Shown here: positions 7,297-13,140 of the stretch, piece after piece | Layout of the letters: every line of letters begins with the position of its first letter | How positions within the stretch are numbered: position 1 is the first letter of the stretch | From: Bacteroidota bacterium | Lineage (GTDB): Bacteria; Bacteroidota; Bacteroidia; Chitinophagales; Chitinophagaceae | NCBI GenBank assembly: GCA_021780705.1 | Contig: JAJXYG010000256.1 | Coordinates: 1-13,140, forward strand | DNA: 13,140 bases | Direction of reading: 5' to 3' | Notes under the pieces: model-generated | Database searches by the model: none | The model's input: only the letters and a program-made list of their open reading frames with translations | Told to the model about the DNA's origin: nothing | Position numbers and translations under genes: made by a program

Positions 7297-8431
7297 AAGA
7301 GTACTTTTTATTGACCGGGACGGCACCCTGATAAAGGAAGCACCCCCGACCTACCAGCTGGATGCGTATAATAAACTGGAATTTTACCCCCACGTGTTTG
7401 AGTTCCTGGGAAAAATTCACCGGGAACTGGACTTCGAACTGGTGATGGTGACCAACCAGGACGGGCTGGGTACGGAGGCTTTTCCGGAAGATTCTTTCTG
7501 GCCGATCCAGCATTTTATTTTAAGGGCTTTCGAAAACGAAGGGATCATTTTTGATGAGATATTTATAGACCGCTCTTATCCCCATGAAAATAAGCCCACC
7601 CGAAAACCAGGGACAGGGATGCTGATCGAATACCTGGATGCCCCAAAATATGATTTGGCCAATTCTTATGTCATAGGCGACCGATTGACAGATGTAAAAT
7701 TGGCCGAAAACCTGGGGTGCAAGGCCCTTTGGTTCAATAACCACGACGACCTGGGCTCCGCAGAGCTGAAAGACACCTCCGGTGACCTTGCCCATGTAAT
7801 TGCCCTCGAAACTCAGGGCTGGGAGGATATTTACAACTTTCTCAAGAGTCCTCCGAGAATATATACCCACGAACGAATCACCCATGAAACCCAGATTGGA
7901 ATTTCGATCAACCTGGACGGAAAGGGGCAGTCGGATATCAGTACAGGCCTGGGCTTCTTTGATCACATGCTGGCTCAGATTGCCCGACATGCAGGAATCG
8001 ATATGAAAATTGTGTGCAAAGGGGATTTGCATATTGATGAACATCACACTATTGAGGATGTGGGGATAGCCCTCGGCGAAGCATTTCTGAAGGCTTTGGG
8101 GGATAAACGAGGCATTGAAAGGTACGGATTTTTATTGCCCATGGATGATTGCCTGGCACAAGTGGCACTTGATTTTGGCGGAAGAAGCTGGCTGGTTTGG
8201 GAGGCGAAATTTCAAAGGGAAAAAGTCGGTGAAATGCCTACTGAAATGTTTTTTCATTTCTTCAAATCGTTTTGCGATGCAGCCAAATGCAATCTAAATG
8301 TAAAAGCGGAAGGGGAGAACGAACATCACAAGATTGAGGCCATATTTAAGGCCTTTGCCAAATCCATCAAAATGGCCATAAGGAGAGATCCTCTGAACGA
8401 TGCCCTGCCTTCCACAAAAGGACTATTATGA
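7289..8431 (+). CDS. hisB: Bifunctional histidinol-phosphatase / imidazoleglycerol-phosphate dehydratase
   Basis: Catalyses steps seven and nine: dehydration of IGP to imidazole acetol phosphate (C-terminal IGPD domain, about 191-380) and dephosphorylation of histidinol phosphate (N-terminal HAD domain, about 1-165). HAD motifs: D9/D11 in FIDRDGT, T55 in VTNQDG, K106 in TRKP and D131/D135 in GDRLTD. IGPD metal motifs: FDHML (224-228), HHTIED (252-257) and EHHKIE (345-350), and DFGGR (295-299) is also intact. E. coli HisB binds zinc through Cys and His residues in a loop before RKP. Here the matching segment [12 protein letters not shown] has no cysteine and is shorter, so the phosphatase probably lacks that zinc site. 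From memory, this is a Bacteroidota family trait. It overlaps hisC by 8 nt and hisH by 4 nt. Confidence 0.97.
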   Translation: MAKRVLFIDRDGTLIKEAPPTYQLDAYNKLEFYPHVFEFLGKIHRELDFELVMVTNQDGLGTEAFPEDSFWPIQHFILRAFENEGIIFDEIFIDRSYPHENKPTRKPGTGMLIEYLDAPKYDLANSYVIGDRLTDVKLAENLGCKALWFNNHDDLGSAELKDTSGDLAHVIALETQGWEDIYNFLKSPPRIYTHERITHETQIGISINLDGKGQSDISTGLGFFDHMLAQIARHAGIDMKIVCKGDLHIDEHHTIEDVGIALGEAFLKALGDKRGIERYGFLLPMDDCLAQVALDFGGRSWLVWEAKFQREKVGEMPTEMFFHFFKSFCDAAKCNLNVKAEGENEHHKIEAIFKAFAKSIKMAIRRDPLNDALPSTKGLL

Positions 8432-9033
8432 AATTAGCCATCATAAAATACAATGCCGGAAATGTACAGAGTGTGTGGTATGCCCTTCAGCGCCTGGGAA
8501 TCTATGCTTCCATCACCTCCGAGCCAGAAGAGATAGTAGGTGCGGACAAGGTCATTTTTCCTGGGGTCGGACATGCGCAATCAGCCATGGAGTTTCTTAA
8601 GGCTCACGGCCTTGACAGGGTCATAACCGGACTCACACAACCCGTGCTCGGAATATGCCTGGGTTTGCAGTTACTCTGCTCGCACAGCGAAGAAGGAGAT
8701 ACCCCCTGCCTCGGAATTTTCAACCCGCGGGTCAGGAAATTTGATAATGGAGGGGTTAATGAAAAGGAAGCCTACAAGATTCCCCAGATGGGATGGAATA
8801 CCCTGAAAAACCTGAAATCCCCGTTGTTTGAAGGGGTAAGCGAAAATTCCTATGTGTATTTTGTTCATAGCTATTATGCTGAATTGTCTGACCAGACCAT
8901 TGCTACCACCGAATACCTCCTCCCTTATAGCGCATCGCTCAGAAAGGATAATTTCTTTGGAGTGCAGTTTCATCCGGAAAAATCGGCAGAGGTCGGGGCT
9001 AAAATCCTTGAAAATTTTATAAAACTCCCATAA
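8428..9033 (+). CDS. hisH: Imidazole glycerol phosphate synthase, glutamine amidotransferase subunit
   Basis: Class I glutaminase that releases ammonia for HisF; the two proteins form IGP synthase. The 201 residues show the complete triad: nucleophile C77 in [10 protein letters not shown], and H182 and E184 in VQFHPEKS. The N-terminus reads [16 protein letters not shown], where enterobacterial HisH usually has DYG; the change is typical of Bacteroidota versions as I recall them and leaves the catalytic residues intact. The ATG overlaps the hisB stop as ATGA, and the last base of the hisH stop is the first base of hisA. Confidence 0.97.
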   Translation: MKLAIIKYNAGNVQSVWYALQRLGIYASITSEPEEIVGADKVIFPGVGHAQSAMEFLKAHGLDRVITGLTQPVLGICLGLQLLCSHSEEGDTPCLGIFNPRVRKFDNGGVNEKEAYKIPQMGWNTLKNLKSPLFEGVSENSYVYFVHSYYAELSDQTIATTEYLLPYSASLRKDNFFGVQFHPEKSAEVGAKILENFIKLP

Positions 9034-9758
9034 TGGAAATCATTCCAGCGATAGACCTGATTGACGGAAAATGCGTACGACTCTCCGAAGGGGATTATTC
9101 CAGGAAAACCATTTACCAGGAAGATCCGCTGGAAGTGGCTTTGAGGCTCCAGGGCTCAGGAATCAGGAGATTGCATCTGGTCGACCTGGATGGTGCTGGG
9201 GGAATGAGCCTTAGAAACCTGCCCGTTTTGACAAGGATTGCGGCAAAAACGAGCCTTGTTATTGATTTCGGAGGTGGAATCAAGACCACCCAATCCGTCC
9301 GGAGGGTGCTCCAGGCCGGTGCCGAAATGGTCAATGTGGGAAGCGTGCTGGTAAAAGATCCGGAATTATTTGCACAATGGATTACCGAATTTGGGCCTGG
9401 GAAGTTCCTGCCTGGTGCGGATGTACAGGACAAAAAGGTCAGGATTCACGGGTGGAAAGAAAATACCGGTCTGGATTTAATTCCCTTCATTGGGAACCTC
9501 ATGGATCAGGGAATGGGAACCATATTTTGTACTGATATTTCAAAAGATGGCATGATGGAGGGCCCTTCTCTGGATTTATACCGGGAAATTCTGGAATATT
9601 ACCCTTTCCTTCACCTGGTGGCCAGTGGTGGGGTCTCCTCCCTTGCAGATCTGGTGGCACTAAAGGAGGCAGGTTGTGCCGGTGCTATTGTGGGTAAGGC
9701 ATTATATGAAGGAAAAATCACGGTGGATCAATTGGAAAAATTTGTAATTGAAAGCTGA
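9033..9758 (+). CDS. hisA: ProFAR isomerase (phosphoribosyl-formimino-AICAR-phosphate isomerase)
   Basis: Amadori isomerase that opens the ribose ring of ProFAR to give PRFAR, the HisF substrate. The 241 residues form one beta/alpha barrel made of two half-barrels. The general acid/base pair is D8 (IPAIDLIDG) and D130 (PGADVQD). The phosphate-binding loops are IDFGGGI (77-83) and ASGGVSS (197-203), and TDISKDG (167-173) is the usual motif. It is related to HisF but lacks the HisF C-terminal signatures. It shares one nucleotide with hisH (TAATG) and one with hisF (TGATG). Confidence 0.97.
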   Translation: MEIIPAIDLIDGKCVRLSEGDYSRKTIYQEDPLEVALRLQGSGIRRLHLVDLDGAGGMSLRNLPVLTRIAAKTSLVIDFGGGIKTTQSVRRVLQAGAEMVNVGSVLVKDPELFAQWITEFGPGKFLPGADVQDKKVRIHGWKENTGLDLIPFIGNLMDQGMGTIFCTDISKDGMMEGPSLDLYREILEYYPFLHLVASGGVSSLADLVALKEAGCAGAIVGKALYEGKITVDQLEKFVIES

Positions 9759-10516
9759 TGCTCGCCAAAAGAATCATACCCTGCCTGGATATCAATAATG
9801 GCAGGACGGTTAAGGGAATTAATTTTGTGGATATTCGGGATGCAGGGGACCCAGTGGAACTGGCCATGTATTACTCCCGCCAGGGGGCAGACGAACTGGT
9901 ATTTTTGGATATTACGGCCACGGTGGAGAAACGAAAGACCCTGGTGGCCCTGGTTCGAAATATTGCCGCCCATATCAATATTCCTTTTACCGTAGGCGGG
10001 GGAATTTCCTCAGTAGCAGATGGGGTAGAATTGCTTCAAAACGGGGCTGATAAAATATCCGTGAACTCGGCTGCCTTTCGCAATCCGGATTTGGTTGCAG
10101 CAATGGCGGAAGCATTTGGAAGCCAGTGCGTGGTTCTGGCCATTGACACCAAAAAAGAATCCGATGGACAATGGTATGTATATTTGAATGGCGGCAGGCT
10201 GCCCACGGGTGTACCCGCATTTGAGTGGGCAAAAAAGGCAGTGTCACTGGGAGCAGGGGAAATCCTGCTCACCTCAATGAACCATGACGGTACCAAGAAC
10301 GGGTTTGCCTTGGACCTTACCCTGCAATTTGCCAGGGAGTTGCCGGTACCGGTAATTGCATCAGGTGGTGCTGGAAATATGGAGCATTTTGTTGAGGTAT
10401 TTCAGCAGGCACACGCTGATGCTGCACTGGCCGCCAGCGTATTTCACTATAAGGAAATTGAAATCCCGCAATTAAAGCGGTTTTTAACCAATAAGCACAT
10501 TAATGTAAGATTATGA
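9758..10516 (+). CDS. hisF: Imidazole glycerol phosphate synthase, cyclase subunit
   Basis: Barrel subunit that uses HisH-derived ammonia to turn PRFAR into imidazole glycerol phosphate and AICAR; AICAR returns to purine synthesis. It has 252 residues, the usual length. Catalytic aspartates are D11 ([11 protein letters not shown]) and D130 (VLAIDTKK). The phosphate loops TVGGGIS (78-84) and ASGGAG (201-206), the LFL-type strand VFLDITA (48-54) and the [11 protein letters not shown] segment (173-183) are all intact. It starts on the last base of the hisA stop, and its stop overlaps the hisIE start ATGATG by 4 nt. Confidence 0.98.
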   Translation: MLAKRIIPCLDINNGRTVKGINFVDIRDAGDPVELAMYYSRQGADELVFLDITATVEKRKTLVALVRNIAAHINIPFTVGGGISSVADGVELLQNGADKISVNSAAFRNPDLVAAMAEAFGSQCVVLAIDTKKESDGQWYVYLNGGRLPTGVPAFEWAKKAVSLGAGEILLTSMNHDGTKNGFALDLTLQFARELPVPVIASGGAGNMEHFVEVFQQAHADAALAASVFHYKEIEIPQLKRFLTNKHINVRL

Positions 10517-11136
10517 TGAAGGATTATTCCGAAATGAGCAAAAGGCTCGATTTCGCAAAGTATGAACATGAACTGATGCCCGTTGTGGTTCAGGATGCCA
10601 CTACCTCAGTAGTTTTAATGGTGGGTTTCATGAATCCGGAGGCACTTAAAGCGACCATTGAAACGGAATTGGTCACCTTTTACAGCAGGTCTCAGGAGCG
10701 GTTATGGGTGAAGGGGGAAACCAGTCATAATTTTCTGCATTTGGAAGCTATTTTGCATGATTGTGACCATGACACCCTGCTGATAAAGGCTAAACCGGAT
10801 GGCCCGGTATGCCACACCGGGGCCGATACTTGTTTTAATGAGACCAATACCTCTGAGGACTTTCTCCATGCCCTGGAAAAAACAATCAGCCACCGCAAAA
10901 AGCATCAGGTGGAAGGGTCCTATACTTCTTCGCTGTTCAAGAAAGGGTTGAATAAGATTGCCCAGAAGGTGGGAGAGGAAGCCGTGGAACTGGTAATTGA
11001 AGCCAAAGACAATAATAAGAAGTTGTTCCTCAATGAGGCGGCAGATCTCATCTATCATTTCCTGGTTTTGCTCAAGGAAAAAGGTACCCAACTTGACGAA
11101 GTGGTAGAAATTCTTAAGGAAAGACACCAGCGTTAA
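10513..11136 (+). CDS. hisI: Bifunctional phosphoribosyl-AMP cyclohydrolase / phosphoribosyl-ATP pyrophosphohydrolase
   Basis: Fused HisI-HisE (hisIE) that carries out steps two and three: pyrophosphate removal from PR-ATP, then hydrolytic opening of PR-AMP. The HisI domain (about 1-112) has [15 protein letters not shown] (57-71), the metal motif DCDHD (83-87) and zinc cysteines C84, C100 and C107. The HisE domain (about 118-207) has [14 protein letters not shown] (152-165) and [14 protein letters not shown] (174-187), with the acidic residues of the all-alpha NTP pyrophosphohydrolase fold. Two in-frame ATGs (10513 and 10516) are possible starts; the first overlaps hisF as ATGA. It is the last gene of the his operon. 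No clear terminator follows in the 64 bp before trmH, so read-through is possible. Confidence 0.97.
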   Translation: MMKDYSEMSKRLDFAKYEHELMPVVVQDATTSVVLMVGFMNPEALKATIETELVTFYSRSQERLWVKGETSHNFLHLEAILHDCDHDTLLIKAKPDGPVCHTGADTCFNETNTSEDFLHALEKTISHRKKHQVEGSYTSSLFKKGLNKIAQKVGEEAVELVIEAKDNNKKLFLNEAADLIYHFLVLLKEKGTQLDEVVEILKERHQR

Positions 11137-11200
11137 ACGGCAGATTTCTGAGGGCCTGAGGGCACTGTCTTTCTGTATAGTTTGTAAAACCCCATAATTC

Positions 11201-11782
11201 ATGACCCCGCAACGAAGAGACCGTCTTACTTCCGTATTACAAAAGCGTCAACCTGATTTGACGGTGGTCCTGGAAAATGTATTTGATCCTCATAATGTGT
11301 CTGCAGTAATGAGAACCTGTGATGCAGTGGGGATACAGGATGTTTATATATTAAATGACCGGATACCCCCCCATAAGAAATGGGGGTACCGAAGCTCTTC
11401 CACCGCGGCAGAATGGTTGACGATTCATCCATACACTGATGCGGAAGCCTGCTTTGCTGAAATCAGAAGGCACTACGATAAAATCTATCTCACCCACCTT
11501 TCTGAAGACGCCCACGGGCTTTACGAACTGGACCTGACACAGTCGGTGGCGCTGGTATTTGGAAATGAGTCTCTGGGGGTTAGTGAAACCCTCTTAAAAT
11601 ATGCGGATGGCAACTTTATCATTCCGCAAGTGGGAATTATTAAATCCCTGAATATTTCTGTCGCCTGTGCCGTTACATTATACGAAGCTTTTCGTCAAAA
11701 GAGTCTCAAAGGCCATTATGGGGAAAGCCGGCTACCCCGGGAAAAAATATCCCTAATAGGATCCAAATGGGGTTTGGAATAA
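11201..11782 (+). CDS. trmH: SPOUT-family tRNA (guanosine-2'-O-)methyltransferase
   Basis: SpoU-type RNA ribose methyltransferase, most likely TrmH, which uses SAM to 2'-O-methylate G18 in the tRNA D-loop. Over 193 residues the three SPOUT motifs are clear. Motif 1 is VFDPHNVSAVMRTCDAVG (27-44) with the catalytic-type arginine R38. Motif 2 is LVFGNESLGVSE (118-129). Motif 3 is IPQVGIIKSLNISVACAV (141-158), which forms the knot. The absence of an extra N-terminal RNA-binding domain argues for TrmH rather than the longer RlmB type. It is shorter than the E. coli enzyme, mainly at the C-terminus. The substrate is inferred from the family; other small SpoU enzymes act on other positions. It lies 64 bp after hisIE. 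Confidence 0.88.
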   Translation: MTPQRRDRLTSVLQKRQPDLTVVLENVFDPHNVSAVMRTCDAVGIQDVYILNDRIPPHKKWGYRSSSTAAEWLTIHPYTDAEACFAEIRRHYDKIYLTHLSEDAHGLYELDLTQSVALVFGNESLGVSETLLKYADGNFIIPQVGIIKSLNISVACAVTLYEAFRQKSLKGHYGESRLPREKISLIGSKWGLE

Positions 11783-12178
11783 TCAGAGCCCAAAGGTGGC
11801 AGGGAAGCATTCCCGATTCGGAGGTTTTTACTGACTCCAGCAGGTTCAGCCCGCTGACTCTTTGGAAAACTCCTGCGGCCCGGTTCCTTCAGGAAGCGTT
11901 CGGTCCGTGCGCCTGGATTCCGGCTATATTCGCTATGTGGCTTAAAACCAGCACATTAAAAGTAATTTCCAGAAAAGTGTGGAAGCGCTCAACTCCTGGA
12001 AGGGGAATCTGACAAAACTACCCCGCACCCCCCAGGGGTTTTATGAAATTTTGGCGGAACCCGGCGTGTGTTTTCTGCCACCAGCCCTCTCAATATGACA
12101 ACAAAACTGATTTGAATAATTGGTACAATTATTAGGGTAAGTCTTTATCTAAAAAAATCAAACAAAAATTTTACGATT
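11783..12178. other. Gene-poor stretch between trmH and groES
   Basis: I see no intact gene here. One + strand frame (11946-12098) is open for 50 codons and ends in TGA. It reads like plausible protein (for example SNFQKSVEALNSWKG) but has no ATG or GTG start near its beginning and is preceded in frame by TAA at 11943-11945. The segment just upstream in the same frame (11835-11942) is also open. This could be a decayed small gene or chance. The first two thirds are GC-rich; from about 12090 the DNA becomes AT-rich and presumably carries the groESL promoter. Confidence 0.4.
12115..12133. promoter_or_regulatory. Perfect inverted repeat upstream of groES
   Basis: AATAATTG (12115-12122) and CAATTATT (12126-12133) are exact complements separated by GTA, ending 45 nt before the groES ATG. 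The symmetry and position suit a dimeric repressor or activator site. It does not match the CIRCE element bound by HrcA (TTAGCACTC-N9-GAGTGCTAA), which I do not find here. A TTTG directly precedes it (12111-12114) and might be a -33 box, but no good -7 box follows at the right distance. The repeat is seen directly; the operator role is inferred. Confidence 0.4.
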
Positions 12179-12478
12179 ATGGCAAAAGAATCTTTTGAAC
12201 TCTTCGATGACAGAGTTCTGGTGAAACCAAATGCTGCCGAAGAAAAGACGGCAGGCGGAATCATAATTCCCGATACAGCCAAGGAAAAACCCCAGAAAGG
12301 TACGGTGGTTGCTGTAGGGAAAGGAAAGTATGCTGAGCAAACCGGTACGATAGTGCCATTACAGGTAAAAGCCGGCGATACCGTTCTCTACGGAAAATAT
12401 GGCGGAACAGAAATTACCATCGAAGGGGAAGATTACCTCATCATGAGGGCTTCTGACATCCTAATGAAAGTGAAATAA
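12179..12478 (+). CDS. groES: Co-chaperonin GroES (Cpn10)
   Basis: Heptameric lid of the GroEL folding chamber. The 99 residues have the standard layout: the N-terminal strand [12 protein letters not shown] (6-17), the mobile loop that contacts GroEL (about 21-38, with GGIIIP at 26-31), and the roof and core strands TVVAVGKG (42-49), [16 protein letters not shown] (63-78) and [13 protein letters not shown] (84-96). The N-terminus begins [12 protein letters not shown], slightly longer than the E. coli protein. No Shine-Dalgarno sequence precedes the ATG; the upstream DNA is A/T-rich. It is followed 31 nt later by groEL, the usual two-gene heat-shock operon. Confidence 0.98.
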   Translation: MAKESFELFDDRVLVKPNAAEEKTAGGIIIPDTAKEKPQKGTVVAVGKGKYAEQTGTIVPLQVKAGDTVLYGKYGGTEITIEGEDYLIMRASDILMKVK

Positions 12479-12509
12479 ACCCAATTTCAAAACATTAATT
12501 ATTTAAATT

Positions 12510-13140
12510 ATGTCTAAACAAATATTTTTTGATATCGAAGCCCGTAACAAAATGAAGAAGGGCGTGGATACCCTGGCAAATGCCGTAAAGGTAACCCTTG
12601 GACCGAAAGGCCGCAATGTAGTAATTGAAAAGAAATTTGGCGCTCCCAGTATCACCAAAGACGGGGTTACTGTAGCCAAGGAAGTGGAACTGGAAGATCC
12701 CATTGAAAACATGGGTGCACAAATGGTAAAAGAAGTAGCTTCCAAAACCGCCGATATAGCGGGAGACGGAACCACTACAGCAACCGTGCTGGCACAGTCT
12801 ATTATCAGCGAAGGTTTGAAGAATGTGGCTGCCGGTGCAAATCCTATGGACCTGAAACGCGGAATTGACAAAGCGGTGGGTGCAGTAATAGAACACCTCA
12901 AAAAGCAATCTGAAGCAGTGGGTGATAAAATTGACAAGGTAGAGCAGGTAGCTTCCATTTCAGCCAATAACGATGAGTCCATCGGTAAACTGATTGCCCA
13001 GGCCATGACTAAAGTGGGTAAAGAAGGGGTAATCACTGTGGAAGAAGCAAAAGGAACCGATACTACTGTTGAAGTAGTGGAAGGTATGCAGTTCGACAGG
13101 GGATATATTTCTCCCTATTTCGTGACTAACAGCGAAAAAA
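12510..13140 (+). CDS. groEL: Chaperonin GroEL (Cpn60), 5' part only
   Basis: ATP-driven chaperonin subunit that forms double heptamer rings and works with GroES. The window holds the first 210 codons and runs off the right edge with no stop; a full-length protein is about 545 residues. Visible parts are the equatorial domain with [10 protein letters not shown] (28-37), KDGVTVAK (50-57) and the ATP-binding AGDGTTT (84-90), then intermediate-domain residues such as [11 protein letters not shown] (145-155), and the start of the apical domain ([14 protein letters not shown], 191-204). The start [15 protein letters not shown] is normal for Bacteroidota. The AT-rich 31-nt gap after groES has no clear Shine-Dalgarno sequence. 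Confidence 0.98.
   Translation, partial: MSKQIFFDIEARNKMKKGVDTLANAVKVTLGPKGRNVVIEKKFGAPSITKDGVTVAKEVELEDPIENMGAQMVKEVASKTADIAGDGTTTATVLAQSIISEGLKNVAAGANPMDLKRGIDKAVGAVIEHLKKQSEAVGDKIDKVEQVASISANNDESIGKLIAQAMTKVGKEGVITVEEAKGTDTTVEVVEGMQFDRGYISPYFVTNSEK

Noticed and set aside
11137..11200. Terminator or separate promoter between hisIE and trmH
   Set aside because: No stable stem with a T-run is visible, and TTTG at 11181-11184 lacks a matching -33 box, so neither can be supported.
11366..11386. Run of seven C and hairpin CCCCCAT/ATGGGGG inside trmH, as a slippage switch or terminator
   Set aside because: The codons give a sensible protein segment (IPPHKKWGY) in frame, no T-run follows, and a C7 tract alone is weak evidence for phase variation.
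11767..12012. 81-codon + strand frame beginning inside the 3' end of trmH
   Set aside because: The translation is rich in Pro, Trp and Arg, resembles no known family, and overlaps an equally open alternative frame, so I do not call it a gene.
12021..12044. CCCC/GGGG hairpin followed by TTTT as a terminator for trmH
   Set aside because: Only four firm pairs with a ten-base loop and a short, broken T tract; too weak to call.
1..13140. Mobile elements, CRISPR arrays, tRNA or rRNA genes, defence or toxin-antitoxin systems
   Set aside because: I read both strands for transposase motifs, regular repeats, tRNA-like cloverleaf ends and small paired genes and saw none; apart from the leader and intergenic features listed, the window is housekeeping genes.

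Overview
This window looks like ordinary chromosomal DNA from a member of the Bacteroidota, probably Cytophagia, Chitinophagia or a relative. The reasons are: a 4-alpha-glucanotransferase with two N-terminal starch-binding domains; a HisB that fuses phosphatase and dehydratase but lacks the enterobacterial zinc-cysteine loop; a HisH that opens with the IKYNAGN-type N-terminus; gene starts with almost no Shine-Dalgarno sequence; and a TTTG-N20-TTACTTTG promoter of the Bacteroidota type. These are judgements from remembered family features, not from a search. All recognised genes are on the + strand.

Layout. Positions 1-147 hold no gene I can support, but carry a GC-rich hairpin next to the first start codon. 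Then come malQ (148-2847) and a dipeptide epimerase of the enolase superfamily (2884-3900). A promoter at about 3915-3946 starts a histidine leader region (3955-4074). It has a 19-codon leader peptide with five His codons, an antiterminator fold and an intrinsic terminator. The complete histidine operon follows as hisG-hisD-hisC-hisB-hisH-hisA-hisF-hisIE (4087-11136). After that come trmH (11201-11782), a gene-poor stretch of about 400 bp, groES (12179-12478), and groEL, which runs off the right edge of the window.

How the genes work together. The eight his genes encode all ten steps from PRPP and ATP to L-histidine. HisB and HisIE are fused bifunctional enzymes, and HisH and HisF form the two-subunit IGP synthase. 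From hisD onward every junction overlaps by 1-8 nt, so the operon is probably one translationally coupled transcript. The leader supports classical ribosome-mediated attenuation: stalling at the His codons would free an antiterminator, and smooth translation would leave the terminator to form 12 nt before hisG. malQ (maltodextrin metabolism), the epimerase (murein peptide recycling), trmH (tRNA 2'-O-methylation) and groESL (chaperonin) are housekeeping neighbours with no clear link to histidine.

I found no mobile element, CRISPR array, tRNA, rRNA or defence system. The most interesting signal is the his attenuator. A perfect inverted repeat upstream of groES and the hairpin before malQ are weaker leads.
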